From: Tenericutes bacterium ADurb.Bin087
Lineage (GTDB): Bacteria > Bacillota_I > Bacilli_A > RFN20 > CAG-826
Assembly (NCBI GenBank): GCA_002070905.1
Contig: MWEF01000010.1
Location: 1-40,827, forward strand
DNA: 40,827 nt
Reading direction: 5' to 3'
The notes under the pieces are model-generated. The model saw nothing but the letters and a program-made list of their open reading frames with translations, was not told the origin of the DNA and did not search any database. Shown piece by piece: positions 1-8,543 of the stretch (position 1 is the stretch's first letter; the number at the start of each line of letters is the position of its first letter). Position numbers and translations under genes: made by a program.

Positions 1-51
1 ATAATTCACTTAGTTTGTGAATCTTTTTGATATATATTTACTATTTAACTT

Positions 52-69
52 GATTAAGAATAGTTAATC
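52..69. repeat. Inverted repeat GATTAA-N6-TTAATC
   Basis: A perfect 6-bp inverted repeat with a 6-base spacer lies beyond the end of the GH2 operon. Its half-site TTAATC is the same one found in the operator-like sites at 8458-8473 and 10991-11006. It may be an operator for a gene outside the left edge. No promoter or gene inside the window can be tied to it. Confidence 0.35.
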
Positions 70-106
70 TCCTTTCATCAAAACTTTTATTAGTAATCTT
101 TTGTGT

Positions 107-154
107 TTTTCGCCGCTTAATTATGGGTAGTGCTCGTTCCTACATTGGCGAAAA
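107..154. other. Long-loop stem-loop downstream of the GH2 gene
   Basis: TTTTCGCC at 107-114 is fully complementary to GGCGAAAA at 147-154, and the loop holds a smaller GTAG/CTAC pairing. It sits just past the GH2 stop codon, so it may act as a transcript 3' end. There is no T-run on either side, so it is not a standard intrinsic terminator. Confidence 0.35.
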
Positions 155-164
155 GATGTGCTAA

Positions 165-1901
165 TCATTTGTATTTTTGAATTAAGTCATTCACCTCCTT
201 TACTTTTTCGACTGGAAGTTTTGGGTTCCGGTCATAAGTTAAAAGTCCATTAATTTCTTGTTCAACATCAGTTAGTTGGGTATAGCAATAACCAGCGAGT
301 GCCGTGCTTTCTTTAATAGCTAAAATAATGCGTTTATATTCACTTAGTAAGTGTTTTGCATCACCGACGGCGGTATATCCCCATCCTTTATCTTCCGTCA
401 TTTGATAACTAATACCCCCAAATTCGGTTAACAGGATTGGCTCACCTTGGTGACTATACCCATTTGCGTATATCGGCCGCTTCGCCGGTCGCGAATTTAA
501 TAAGTCTTCTTTTGTGCTGATTGATTTATTAAAGGCGGCAATGGCTTCTTTGTCATCATGTTTGCCGTGATTGTAATTATGAATGGCACAGATATCGGTA
601 ATGACTTGTTCCCACCCATCATTACCAACAACAAAGCGTGTTTGATCAAGACTTTTAATTAAGTTATATAGTTCAATAGCGTGTTGTTGTTGGCGCTTAT
701 CATGGGCAATATCGTCAACACCCCAACTTTCATTAAGTGGGACCCAGGCGACAATTGACGGATGATTATAATCACGCGCTATAATCTGTGGCCATTCATG
801 TTTATCACGCCAGGCGGACTTTTCATTAAAGCGAATCGAACTCGCCATTTCGCCCCACACTAAGAAACCCATCTTATCAGCGTAATAAGCAAAATAAGGA
901 TCTTCACATTTTTGATGTTTACGCGCCCCATTAAAGCCCATCGCTTTTGCCATTTTAATATCATATTCAAGCGCTTCTTTACTTGGGGGTGTCACTAAAC
1001 TTTGTGGCCAATAGCCTTGATCAAGGACAAGCTTCATATAATAAGGTTTATTATTAAGATAAGTAACCCCGTTAGCAGCATGGACTTTCCGCATCCCAAA
1101 GTAACTTGAAAGCTGATCATCACCATAAGCGAGTGTAAAACTAACTAAATACGGATTTTCTGGTGACCATGCTTTCGTTTCGTAATCTTTTTGGTCATTA
1201 AAAACTTGGATAGTAAACTCATGCTTTAATGCCGTTGGTTTAGCGGTGTATTTAACACTCCCGCTCGTGTCTTTAATGGCAAGTTTTTCACCCGCTTTAC
1301 TAAACGTTAACGCAAAATGAACTTTCCCTTCATCAAATAATGGGGTAATTCGCATCTGCGTAACATGAGCTTCGGGAACGATTTCAAGCCACACTGTCTG
1401 CCAAATACCTGTCGTACGGTTATACCAAATAACTTCGGGCTTTTCTTTCCAATATTGTTTACCACGTGGCATATGCACTTCTGTACTTGGATCAAAGACC
1501 CACACAACAAGTTCTTCGGTAGTGAATGTTAAAAAGTCTGTAATATCAACACTAAACGGTACTTGCCCACCAATATGTTCACTGACGAGTTTTTGATTGA
1601 CATATATTTTGCATTCATAATCAACCGCCCCAAAATGTAAGATATAACGTTTCCCTTCTTCTTTTATTACCTTAAAGAAGCGCCGATACCATACATAATC
1701 ATGGAAACTTTGATCATTAATCCCGCTTAGAGGGGTTTGAAATGCAAAAGGGACATTAATTTTGAGTGAAAACTTTCCGTTTTTAAACCATTGTTCTTTT
1801 AAACCAACATTACCATCATCAAACGCAAAATCCCAACTCCCATTTAAGTTTTGCCACTGCGCTCGCACTAACGCTGGACGCGGATATTCTTTTCGATACA
1901 T
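165..1901 (-). CDS. Glycoside hydrolase family 2 (cytosolic beta-glycosidase)
   Basis: A GH2 enzyme of 578 residues that probably cleaves small oligosaccharides brought in by the adjacent ABC importer. The N-terminal sugar-binding domain starts with the typical NLNGSWDFAFDD. A beta-sandwich follows, then a TIM barrel carrying HPSIVAWVPLNESWG (acid/base Glu about residue 391) and LLTEFGG (nucleophile Glu about residue 493). There is no signal peptide, so it acts in the cytosol. A GTG codon 9 bases upstream (1910) would extend the frame, but the GGAG of the ribosome binding site lies only two bases from it. The ATG at 1901 has correct spacing and was chosen. It is the last gene of the arabinan-type operon and ends with TGA. 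Family assignment is secure. Substrate (galactoside, arabinoside or glucuronide) cannot be read from sequence. Confidence 0.9.
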   Translation of the reverse strand: MYRKEYPRPALVRAQWQNLNGSWDFAFDDGNVGLKEQWFKNGKFSLKINVPFAFQTPLSGINDQSFHDYVWYRRFFKVIKEEGKRYILHFGAVDYECKIYVNQKLVSEHIGGQVPFSVDITDFLTFTTEELVVWVFDPSTEVHMPRGKQYWKEKPEVIWYNRTTGIWQTVWLEIVPEAHVTQMRITPLFDEGKVHFALTFSKAGEKLAIKDTSGSVKYTAKPTALKHEFTIQVFNDQKDYETKAWSPENPYLVSFTLAYGDDQLSSYFGMRKVHAANGVTYLNNKPYYMKLVLDQGYWPQSLVTPPSKEALEYDIKMAKAMGFNGARKHQKCEDPYFAYYADKMGFLVWGEMASSIRFNEKSAWRDKHEWPQIIARDYNHPSIVAWVPLNESWGVDDIAHDKRQQQHAIELYNLIKSLDQTRFVVGNDGWEQVITDICAIHNYNHGKHDDKEAIAAFNKSISTKEDLLNSRPAKRPIYANGYSHQGEPILLTEFGGISYQMTEDKGWGYTAVGDAKHLLSEYKRIILAIKESTALAGYCYTQLTDVEQEINGLLTYDRNPKLPVEKVKEVNDLIQKYK

Positions 1902-1916
1902 AATAAACACTCTCCT

Positions 1917-2783
1917 CTATTTGATACCAGTGTGACTCACACCTTCAATAATCTTATCTTGTACGAACATATAAACAATTAATACAGGAATAATCGAGAT
2001 AATCGCCGCGGCCATTACTTGCCCAGGATCATAGTTACTTTGACTTTGCATTGTCGCTAAGCCTGTTTGTAACGTATACCAATTAGGATCAAAGTGGACC
2101 GCCGCGGTCAGCGTTGGCCATAAGTAGTCATTCCAACTACCCATGAACGCAAAGAGGCCCGCGACCATAATTGCGGATTTCCCCAGCGGTAAAACAATTT
2201 TACGATACACCCCAAAGTGTCCAAGCCCTTCAATTTGCGCACTCTCGACTAAATCATAGGGAATATTCATAAAGAATTGCCGCATAATAAATAAGCCAAA
2301 AGTACCACCTAATCCAGGGACAATCAGTGCAAATATCGATTTCCATGATGCTTCACTATCAAGCCATCCAAAGCGAATCACCATCGTAAAGAGCGGGGTT
2401 AAATTAATGACCGTGGGAATCGCCATTGTGGCGAGTAATAACCCAAACACTAAATTCCGGCCTTTCCAGCGCATCACCCCGAAAGCATACGCTGCCATTG
2501 ATGCAATAATTAAATATAAAAGCGTATGAATAATGGCGATAAGCGCACTATTCCGCAACCATTTAAAGATCGGATAAACGGCACTATTTTCAAATAAATT
2601 TTGATAGTTACCAAAGGTAAATTCACGCGGAATAATGGTAATCACATTCGTCCGCATATCATTAGCGCTCTTAAAAGATGTCCCTAATGCCCATAAAAGC
2701 GGTAACACCCATAAGATGCTCAGCACTAATAGAATGATAAAGGCGACACGTTTACGGCGCTTTACTCCACTTTTAATTGCCAT
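1917..2783 (-). CDS. ABC sugar importer permease, MalG type
   Basis: Inner-membrane permease of 288 residues of the CUT1 (carbohydrate uptake 1) family. It has about six hydrophobic segments and the C-terminal EAA loop (ESAQIEGLGHFGVYRKIVLPL, where the conserved Gly and the ILP motif contact the ATPase). It ends in the usual HTGIK-like tail of MalG proteins. The start codon overlaps the stop of the upstream permease (TAATG), so the two are translationally coupled and must form a heterodimer. No MsmK/MalK-type ATPase is encoded nearby, so a shared ATPase elsewhere in the genome is likely. The operon context of three GH43 enzymes suggests arabino-oligosaccharides as cargo. Confidence 0.93.
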   Translation of the reverse strand: MAIKSGVKRRKRVAFIILLVLSILWVLPLLWALGTSFKSANDMRTNVITIIPREFTFGNYQNLFENSAVYPIFKWLRNSALIAIIHTLLYLIIASMAAYAFGVMRWKGRNLVFGLLLATMAIPTVINLTPLFTMVIRFGWLDSEASWKSIFALIVPGLGGTFGLFIMRQFFMNIPYDLVESAQIEGLGHFGVYRKIVLPLGKSAIMVAGLFAFMGSWNDYLWPTLTAAVHFDPNWYTLQTGLATMQSQSNYDPGQVMAAAIISIIPVLIVYMFVQDKIIEGVSHTGIK

Positions 2784-3754
2784 TAGTATTTCTCCCGATA
2801 TTTGTTATAGGCTGCTTGCCCAAGACTAATAATAAGAATAAAGAAACCAAAGATAAGAGACATTGCTGCGGCAAGTCCTGGTTGCCGATTAACACCTGTC
2901 ATGAGCCCGCGAATTACCATCATCACCACTGTGGTTGTGCCTGGTGTCCCCGCCGCGACGGTCCCACTTGGTGCGGGACCACCACCGGTTAAGATATCGG
3001 GCTGACCATAAATATTGAAGCTTGCAATGACCGTAGTAAACACGATAATAAAGATTTGATTTTTAATGCTCGGTAAGGCAATGCTCCAAATTACGCGCGG
3101 ATAACTCGCGCCATCGACTTCGGCTGCTTCATACATTTGTTTGTCAACTTCTTTTAAACCCGCGCCAATAATAACTGTGTTTGTCCCGATCGTCCACCAT
3201 ATTGTTGTCACGATGATTGCAATCCAGGCATAAGGCTGTGAATTAAGCCACGCGACTTCTTTGCCGCCAAACACGCGTATTAAGCCATTGACAAAACCAT
3301 ATTGTGTATCAAATTGCCATTTAAAGATAATCCCGACCGCCGAAATTGACAAAATCGTTGGTAAGAAAAAGATGACACGAAAGATTTTATAAAACCGCGG
3401 CTGTATATCAATTAAAATCGCAATGAGAATTGGAATAATGATTAAAAGCGGTACTGAAACACCAACAAAGAGCAGGGTATTCTTTAACGAACCCCAAAAC
3501 ATCTTAGCGTAATAAGTCACATTTGTTGTCCCAATCGTCAGCCCAGAAATGGCTAATTTATAATTATCCAAGCCGATAAATTTACTCGCACTTGGATCAA
3601 AGACGTTATAGCGGAAAAAGGAAATATAAACACCAAAGAAAAGCGGAAAGATAAAGAAGGTTGCAAATAAAACAATATACGGTACGAGGAAAAAAGCGAC
3701 CGTTAAGTAGCGTTTTGCGCCTTCTTTAAGCTTTAGTTTCTGTTTGGCATTCAT
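2783..3754 (-). CDS. ABC sugar importer permease, MalF type
   Basis: CUT1-family permease of 323 residues and partner of the MalG-type protein encoded next. It has a charged N-terminus, a first membrane span near residue 15-40, several further spans and the EAA loop (EAAEVDGASYPRVIWSIALP). A Gly/Pro/Thr-rich stretch between the last spans (TGGGPAPSGTVAAGTPGTTT) is a periplasmic-side loop typical of MalF/UgpA proteins. It lies 21 bases downstream of the binding-protein gene. Its own ribosome binding site is weak (GAAAG), so expression probably depends on the operon. Assignment to the family is certain. The substrate is inferred from neighbours only. Confidence 0.93.
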   Translation of the reverse strand: MNAKQKLKLKEGAKRYLTVAFFLVPYIVLFATFFIFPLFFGVYISFFRYNVFDPSASKFIGLDNYKLAISGLTIGTTNVTYYAKMFWGSLKNTLLFVGVSVPLLIIIPILIAILIDIQPRFYKIFRVIFFLPTILSISAVGIIFKWQFDTQYGFVNGLIRVFGGKEVAWLNSQPYAWIAIIVTTIWWTIGTNTVIIGAGLKEVDKQMYEAAEVDGASYPRVIWSIALPSIKNQIFIIVFTTVIASFNIYGQPDILTGGGPAPSGTVAAGTPGTTTVVMMVIRGLMTGVNRQPGLAAAMSLIFGFFILIISLGQAAYNKYREKY

Positions 3755-3775
3755 CGTTTGTATTGCTGCTTTCTT

Positions 3776-5101
3776 TTAACCTTCAAGTTGAGCAAGTAAC
3801 ACTGCTTGTTCGCCTTCTTCCGCAGCAGCGTTAAGCAGCGCTAGCGCATCATAAGTCGCATCACTCATCGCTGTTGTCACACGACTAAAGACAGGGGCAA
3901 AAGCTTCATAATAATAGGGTGAAGCTTCATTTAATGTGTACATATTCACGTCACCATAATTTTTATGATGGATGAGCCCATGATATTCTTCAGTATTGCG
4001 CGCAATATTACTCGCGGGAATATGACCACCACTTTCGGCCCATAAATAGGCGTTTTCCGTGACATATTTAATAAACACTAACGCCGCTTGTTGCTTAAGT
4101 GTTTCATTTCGCCCTTGCGGTAAGACAAAGGTATGACTGCGACTTGCGACTTTTTTACTGTCTGCTGTTGGAGTATCAACAAACATATCAGCGAGTGAAG
4201 TAACACCAAAATTAACCCCAGAATCAACAAGACTATTTAGCATCCAGTTCCCATTAATATGGAACATTGCTTTCCCTTGTTGGAACATGAGTAAATCAGC
4301 GTCAACATTAACATTAAGCGGCGAAATTTTTTCCACGTGAATTAAGTCCGCCACACTTTTAAGGGCGGCGACACCTGCAGCGTTATTAAAGGCGGGCATT
4401 AGTGAAGTTTTATCAATTTCTTTGCCGCCATTTTGATAAAGCGCAGTTGTAAAGATATATTCACTTGGCCATGTTGTAGATAATGGTAAGCCCCATCCTC
4501 CCGTATTTGTCTGTGGCATTTTTTTAGCCGCGGCAATAAGCTCAGCGCGATTAGTCGGGACTTCTAAACTGTATTGTGAAAGTAAGTCTTTATTGTAATA
4601 GAGCATGATGCTATGGACATCAAGCGGAATTCCGTATTGTTTATTATCCCAAATCATCGCATCGTATACATCTGGAATATAGTTATCACGGGAGATATCA
4701 ACACCCGTTGAGGCCGTCAGTGTATTAAGCGGGAATAATAAATTTTTATTGGCAAATGATGGAATGCGATAACTATGAATTAAGGCAATATCAAACGAAC
4801 GTTTCATTGGAATCGTCGCCACGAGTGATTCATAGAAATCGGTTTCAGGCATAAATGATTCTGTGACCGTTATTTGTCCTTCGTAAGCTTGATTAAATTC
4901 ACGAACTAAACGGCGCATCGCCGTTCCGTCAGCGCCCGTAATCGGGTTCCCGTAGGTTAAGGCAACATTTTCAAATGTCGGCAGCGATACTTCGACACTC
5001 TCATCGCCATTCCCTCCTGGGGTACTTGGTGCTTGACTAGTTTCTCCGCACCCTGTTAGCACTAATGCAAGGAGTGCTAATAGTGTCCATTTCTTTTTCA
5101 T
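3776..5101 (-). CDS. ABC transporter sugar-binding lipoprotein
   Basis: Extracellular solute-binding protein (family 1) of 441 residues, anchored to the membrane as a lipoprotein. The signal peptide ends in the lipobox LVLTGC with the acylated Cys at residue 18, followed by a Gly/Ser/Pro linker. The mature part shows the expected bilobal pattern, with motifs such as YGIPLDVHSIMLYYNKDLL (hinge region) and MFQQGKAMFHINGNW near residue 270-285. It would deliver oligosaccharides to the two permeases directly downstream. A good ribosome binding site (AAAGGAAC) stands seven bases before the ATG. The GH43 gene immediately upstream in the same operon points to arabino-oligosaccharides. Confidence 0.93.
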   Translation of the reverse strand: MKKKWTLLALLALVLTGCGETSQAPSTPGGNGDESVEVSLPTFENVALTYGNPITGADGTAMRRLVREFNQAYEGQITVTESFMPETDFYESLVATIPMKRSFDIALIHSYRIPSFANKNLLFPLNTLTASTGVDISRDNYIPDVYDAMIWDNKQYGIPLDVHSIMLYYNKDLLSQYSLEVPTNRAELIAAAKKMPQTNTGGWGLPLSTTWPSEYIFTTALYQNGGKEIDKTSLMPAFNNAAGVAALKSVADLIHVEKISPLNVNVDADLLMFQQGKAMFHINGNWMLNSLVDSGVNFGVTSLADMFVDTPTADSKKVASRSHTFVLPQGRNETLKQQAALVFIKYVTENAYLWAESGGHIPASNIARNTEEYHGLIHHKNYGDVNMYTLNEASPYYYEAFAPVFSRVTTAMSDATYDALALLNAAAEEGEQAVLLAQLEG

Positions 5102-5136
5102 ATATTTGTTCCTTTCCTAATCTTAAATTTATATTA

Positions 5137-6282
5137 CTAGCGCGCAACAATATAAGGGCGCGTTGCCCCACGTGAAGCGCCTAACCCTTCAACACTAGGC
5201 CACGCTTCACTGTCCCACACTAATTTGTCAATTAATAAGGCGCGGCGATTTGTCGTACCGTAATAAGGATCTTCAAATTTATCAAAGCCGTGATAAACGA
5301 TCCAACTCTCACCCGCATCATCTTTAATAATTGAATTATGACCAACACCCGCAAAATCATCGTTCGCGCGCACGACTGGTGTGCCAAGATTTTGCCGATA
5401 AGTCATTAAATTACCTGCTTTATCGTAATATGGTCCTAAAATATTTTCACTACGGCACACACGCACTTCATAGGTGGAATAATGGCCTTCGCAACATGTC
5501 CCAGTCGATAAAAACATATAGTAGGAACCATGCTCCTTAATAATATAAGCACCTTCATAATTACCAATGTCCCATCGCTTATTATCGACACCAGCGACAA
5601 GCACTTTATTGGCTTTAGCTTCTTCAATTGTGCCTTTAACACTTAAACCATCACTAGTTAATTCCACGGCGTAAATGCCGCTAAAACTGCCCCAAAACAT
5701 GTAAACACGATTATCAGTGTCAACATACACTGCTTGGTCAATTGAGTTATAAACACCAATGTCATTACTATCAAAGATTTTACCTTGATCAGTAAATGGG
5801 CCAAGCGGACTAGGGCCAGTCGCAACCCCAATTCCTGGATTAGGATCGCCCCAGGCAGATAGTGAATAATATAAGTTATATGTATCGCCAATTTTGACGA
5901 TATCTGGGGCCCATAACCCTGCCCCTGAAGTTTCATTCCATGTCGGCATTGTCGCCGGTTTAAAAGCTTGATCACGATATTCCCAATCAACAAGATTAGC
6001 GCTACTTAAGATTGGCGTATATCGCACACCATAATAATCACCCCATAGGGCATTATCTTGTGTACCATAAGCATAGAAGATACCATCATCCCCCCGAATA
6101 ATCGCGGGGTCGGCTAAAACGGGTTCCCACACTGGATTATCGTAAGTTGTGGGTAATTCTTCGGAGCTTTCGCTCACTACCACATCTTCACTAGTGGGCG
6201 GTAGTGTTTCTGTGCTCGAAACATGAGGAGTACAGCCCACTAGTAAGGCAGTGAAAATAAGAGTAAATCCAATTTTTTTCAT
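5137..6282 (-). CDS. GH43 endo-arabinanase-like lipoprotein
   Basis: Surface lipoprotein of 381 residues (lipobox LLVGC, Cys17) with a five-bladed beta-propeller GH43 domain from about residue 46 to the end. Catalytic candidates are all visible: Asp58 in LADPAI (base), Asp182 in NSIDQAV (pKa modulator) and Glu243 in NYEGAY (acid). His315 in GVGHNS probably coordinates the propeller-core metal. The TGTCCEG motif at 260-266 resembles the CCxG motif of endo-1,5-alpha-L-arabinanases. The start codon overlaps the stop of the upstream CBM lipoprotein (TAATG). Two close paralogues lie upstream (8544-9662 and 9675-10964). Arabinan is the best guess for substrate; a xylan-type activity is less likely. 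Confidence 0.9.
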   Translation of the reverse strand: MKKIGFTLIFTALLVGCTPHVSSTETLPPTSEDVVVSESSEELPTTYDNPVWEPVLADPAIIRGDDGIFYAYGTQDNALWGDYYGVRYTPILSSANLVDWEYRDQAFKPATMPTWNETSGAGLWAPDIVKIGDTYNLYYSLSAWGDPNPGIGVATGPSPLGPFTDQGKIFDSNDIGVYNSIDQAVYVDTDNRVYMFWGSFSGIYAVELTSDGLSVKGTIEEAKANKVLVAGVDNKRWDIGNYEGAYIIKEHGSYYMFLSTGTCCEGHYSTYEVRVCRSENILGPYYDKAGNLMTYRQNLGTPVVRANDDFAGVGHNSIIKDDAGESWIVYHGFDKFEDPYYGTTNRRALLIDKLVWDSEAWPSVEGLGASRGATRPYIVAR

Positions 6283-8300
6283 TATCCTTTAATTCCAATC
6301 ATCACATTTTTAACAGTGATTGTCGTTACATCACTCATCCCAAGTAAGAGTGCACATTTACCAAGTGTGAATGTTTGTGATGGTGTGAATTCCATCGTAT
6401 AATCAGTTAACGTTGTTGTCAGTGTAATATCGTTCCGCGCAAGCACTGTTTCACCATTATTATTTGTTACTTCCATCGTAATAACAGTTGAGGCCAAAGC
6501 GCTTGCTTTAACTGTCATCACATAAGTCACGCCTTCCGTAAATGTTTTGCCGTCTTGGTTAACTTGGACGTGCCAGTTAGCGGTCCCTGGGGTAATAACA
6601 TCAATTTTAATTTGTTCGTTAGCTTGATCAGCGATAAAGTTAACTTCCGCACCATGCGTCATCTCTTGTGTCCAGCCATAATACCCATACTTAAAGTCAC
6701 CATTAATAACTTCATATGGTTCATAATCACGTAAGTCAATCGTTGTCGCTTCGTCGGCTGTAATCATATCATTATCAAATTTATCAAGTATCACTTGGTT
6801 AGCGCCTTGGGCCCCAAGTAAGAGACTAAACTTCGCTAAACAGGTCACTGTTGATTTAAATTCCAGTAAGAATGTTTGATATTCCGTTGTTAGCGAAATA
6901 AGTTTGGTCGCCACTCGCGAATAACTTTGCGCTGGGTTACTAATTTCAATTGTTACTTTCCGTTCGACGCTCGCTTTAGCAATTAAAGTAACGCGGTAAA
7001 TTTTCCCCGCTTGAATACTAACATTACTTTGATAAAACTGAATGTGCCAGTTATCATTACTGCCATTAGTGATATCAACCGTCACCGTTCCATCTTCATT
7101 ATCAATAAAGTCGGCGGCGCCAGTACCATTAGTTTGGTTAACGTCGCGGACCCAGCCTTGGAGTCCATTATTAAATTCGCCATTAATTAAGTTATACGGA
7201 TTATCGCGCGCAAGTTGATAACTAACCGAACGATTAACATAGTTAAAGTTACCTTCTTCGTCCGTCACACGATAACTAACAAGCATCCGTGTCACGGCAG
7301 CGATCGAATCAGGAATCGCCCCGATTCGCTCAATGCGATCACTAATATCATTGCCTTTATAGTCCGCTGCTGTCACGGGTGGTAAAGCTTCAAATTGGTC
7401 ACCAGTGTAGACAGTAACGGGGCCGGCATTACTAAAGACTGGCCTTTTTTCTTCCGCTGGTAAAATAATTTCGCGGACTTTAATATCATCCACGACAAGA
7501 TCAAGCGGATTTGCTTTACTTGCGGTCCCATCAATATCTAAACCGCGCCCTAAATAGAGCACTGGTTTTACTGAGGCATAATCAGCGTCCGCTGTATAAA
7601 TTGCCGAATATGTTTGAAATTCACTCGTTAAGACCATTGCGGGATAGCCTGGAATTAACATCGCAAAGCCGTTATAATTTTCAAAACCGGCGGAAATTGA
7701 ACGTCCTTTTTCACTTTTAGCAATAAATGTCATTTCATAAGTTCGACCCGCATTAAAAGTAATCCCTGGTTGTTGATAAAGTTGCAAGGACCACGCTTCG
7801 CTACCCGTATCAGTAAAACTAAAGACCGCCTCTTCATTTACAACATTAAATGTCCCTTGGCCGCCTGGCGTATCAAACCGCCAATATGTTTTACCCATCG
7901 CAAAGTTACCATTAAAGACGTTACATCCTTTGACAACTTGCACCATCCGGTATTTTGTACTTTTTGTGCCAGCACTATTTGTGGCTTCATATTTAATCGT
8001 ATATTGTGATACGTAATAACTATCAAAATAGTCATCATCGGCAACGACTACTTCAAGGTCACCATCAACTGTATCAACGGCGCGCACCCCATCAAGCAGG
8101 GTAAATTCATCCCCAATCGTAATCACAATGTCATCAGCTCCATACCACGTAATCGTCCTTTCGACAGGCACTGAATCACCAGTGGACGTGTGGCTAACGC
8201 TCCCTTCACTTACTTTTTCACTTTCTGAAGTATTGCCCTTACATGAGCCGAGCACGACTAAAGAAAGTAACGCAAGCAATATATAGCGACGTTTCTTCAT
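6282..8300 (-). CDS. Non-catalytic lipoprotein with three CBM4/9-like modules
   Basis: Lipoprotein of 672 residues (lipobox VLGSC, Cys20) with no recognisable catalytic domain. In order it has an Ig-like DUF5011-type domain (about 45-125, with GDEFTLLDGVRAVDTVDGDL), a first CBM4/9-like module (128-278), a second Ig-like domain (283-363), a second module (370-515) and a third (533-672). Each module opens with a NGxFxxGxxxW motif and contains the W(S/H)xQxxQ strand typical of CBM4/9. It probably holds polysaccharide at the cell surface for the GH43 enzymes. A TTG six bases upstream of the ATG is open, but the AGGAGA site is correctly spaced only for the ATG at 8300. It is the first gene of the unit driven by the promoter at 8486-8514. 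Confidence 0.85.
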   Translation of the reverse strand: MKKRRYILLALLSLVVLGSCKGNTSESEKVSEGSVSHTSTGDSVPVERTITWYGADDIVITIGDEFTLLDGVRAVDTVDGDLEVVVADDDYFDSYYVSQYTIKYEATNSAGTKSTKYRMVQVVKGCNVFNGNFAMGKTYWRFDTPGGQGTFNVVNEEAVFSFTDTGSEAWSLQLYQQPGITFNAGRTYEMTFIAKSEKGRSISAGFENYNGFAMLIPGYPAMVLTSEFQTYSAIYTADADYASVKPVLYLGRGLDIDGTASKANPLDLVVDDIKVREIILPAEEKRPVFSNAGPVTVYTGDQFEALPPVTAADYKGNDISDRIERIGAIPDSIAAVTRMLVSYRVTDEEGNFNYVNRSVSYQLARDNPYNLINGEFNNGLQGWVRDVNQTNGTGAADFIDNEDGTVTVDITNGSNDNWHIQFYQSNVSIQAGKIYRVTLIAKASVERKVTIEISNPAQSYSRVATKLISLTTEYQTFLLEFKSTVTCLAKFSLLLGAQGANQVILDKFDNDMITADEATTIDLRDYEPYEVINGDFKYGYYGWTQEMTHGAEVNFIADQANEQIKIDVITPGTANWHVQVNQDGKTFTEGVTYVMTVKASALASTVITMEVTNNNGETVLARNDITLTTTLTDYTMEFTPSQTFTLGKCALLLGMSDVTTITVKNVMIGIKG

Positions 8301-8457
8301 AATCAAGTCTCCTTTTTCTTTGATTTATATTCAACGTTATTGTAAATCTAATAAGGCGCAGAAAACTATTCATCATAGTTCTTTTAGCAATCAACTTTGG
8401 AGCACTAGTTTCAATATATAGTAATTTTGAATTATAGTTGTACTTGTAGTTACATTT

Positions 8458-8473
8458 AGATTATCGTTAATCT
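8458..8473. promoter_or_regulatory. LacI-type operator candidate O1
   Basis: The 16-bp sequence AGATTATCGTTAATCT is palindromic at 7 of 8 base pairs around a central CG, the usual form of LacI-family operators. It lies about +7 to +22 relative to the predicted start of the promoter at 8486-8514. A copy with one mismatch occupies the same place at the GH43 promoter (10991-11006). The LacI protein encoded at 11100-12122 is the likely binder. Confidence 0.65.
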
Positions 8474-8485
8474 TATTGCACCTTT

Positions 8486-8514
8486 ATTGTATAAAGATGC
8501 GGCTAATTAGTCAA
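8486..8514 (-). promoter_or_regulatory. Sigma-A type promoter of the CBM/GH43/ABC/GH2 operon
   Basis: On the minus strand a TTGACT -35 box (8509-8514) is followed by a 17-base spacer and a TACAAT -10 box (8486-8491). The predicted start is near 8479, which leaves a leader of about 180 bases. The leader contains the operator at 8458-8473 and a small AACTAT/ATAGTT hairpin at 8364-8380. The -35 box is only about 30 bases from the stop of the preceding GH43 gene and no terminator intervenes, so read-through from that unit is also possible. Confidence 0.7.
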
Positions 8515-8543
8515 GGGGAATCTAAAACAAAGTGTCGTAGTTA

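Noticed and set aside
5658-5993. Minus-strand open frame of 111 codons in another reading frame
   Set aside because: It lies within the GH43 gene and shows no domain or start signal.
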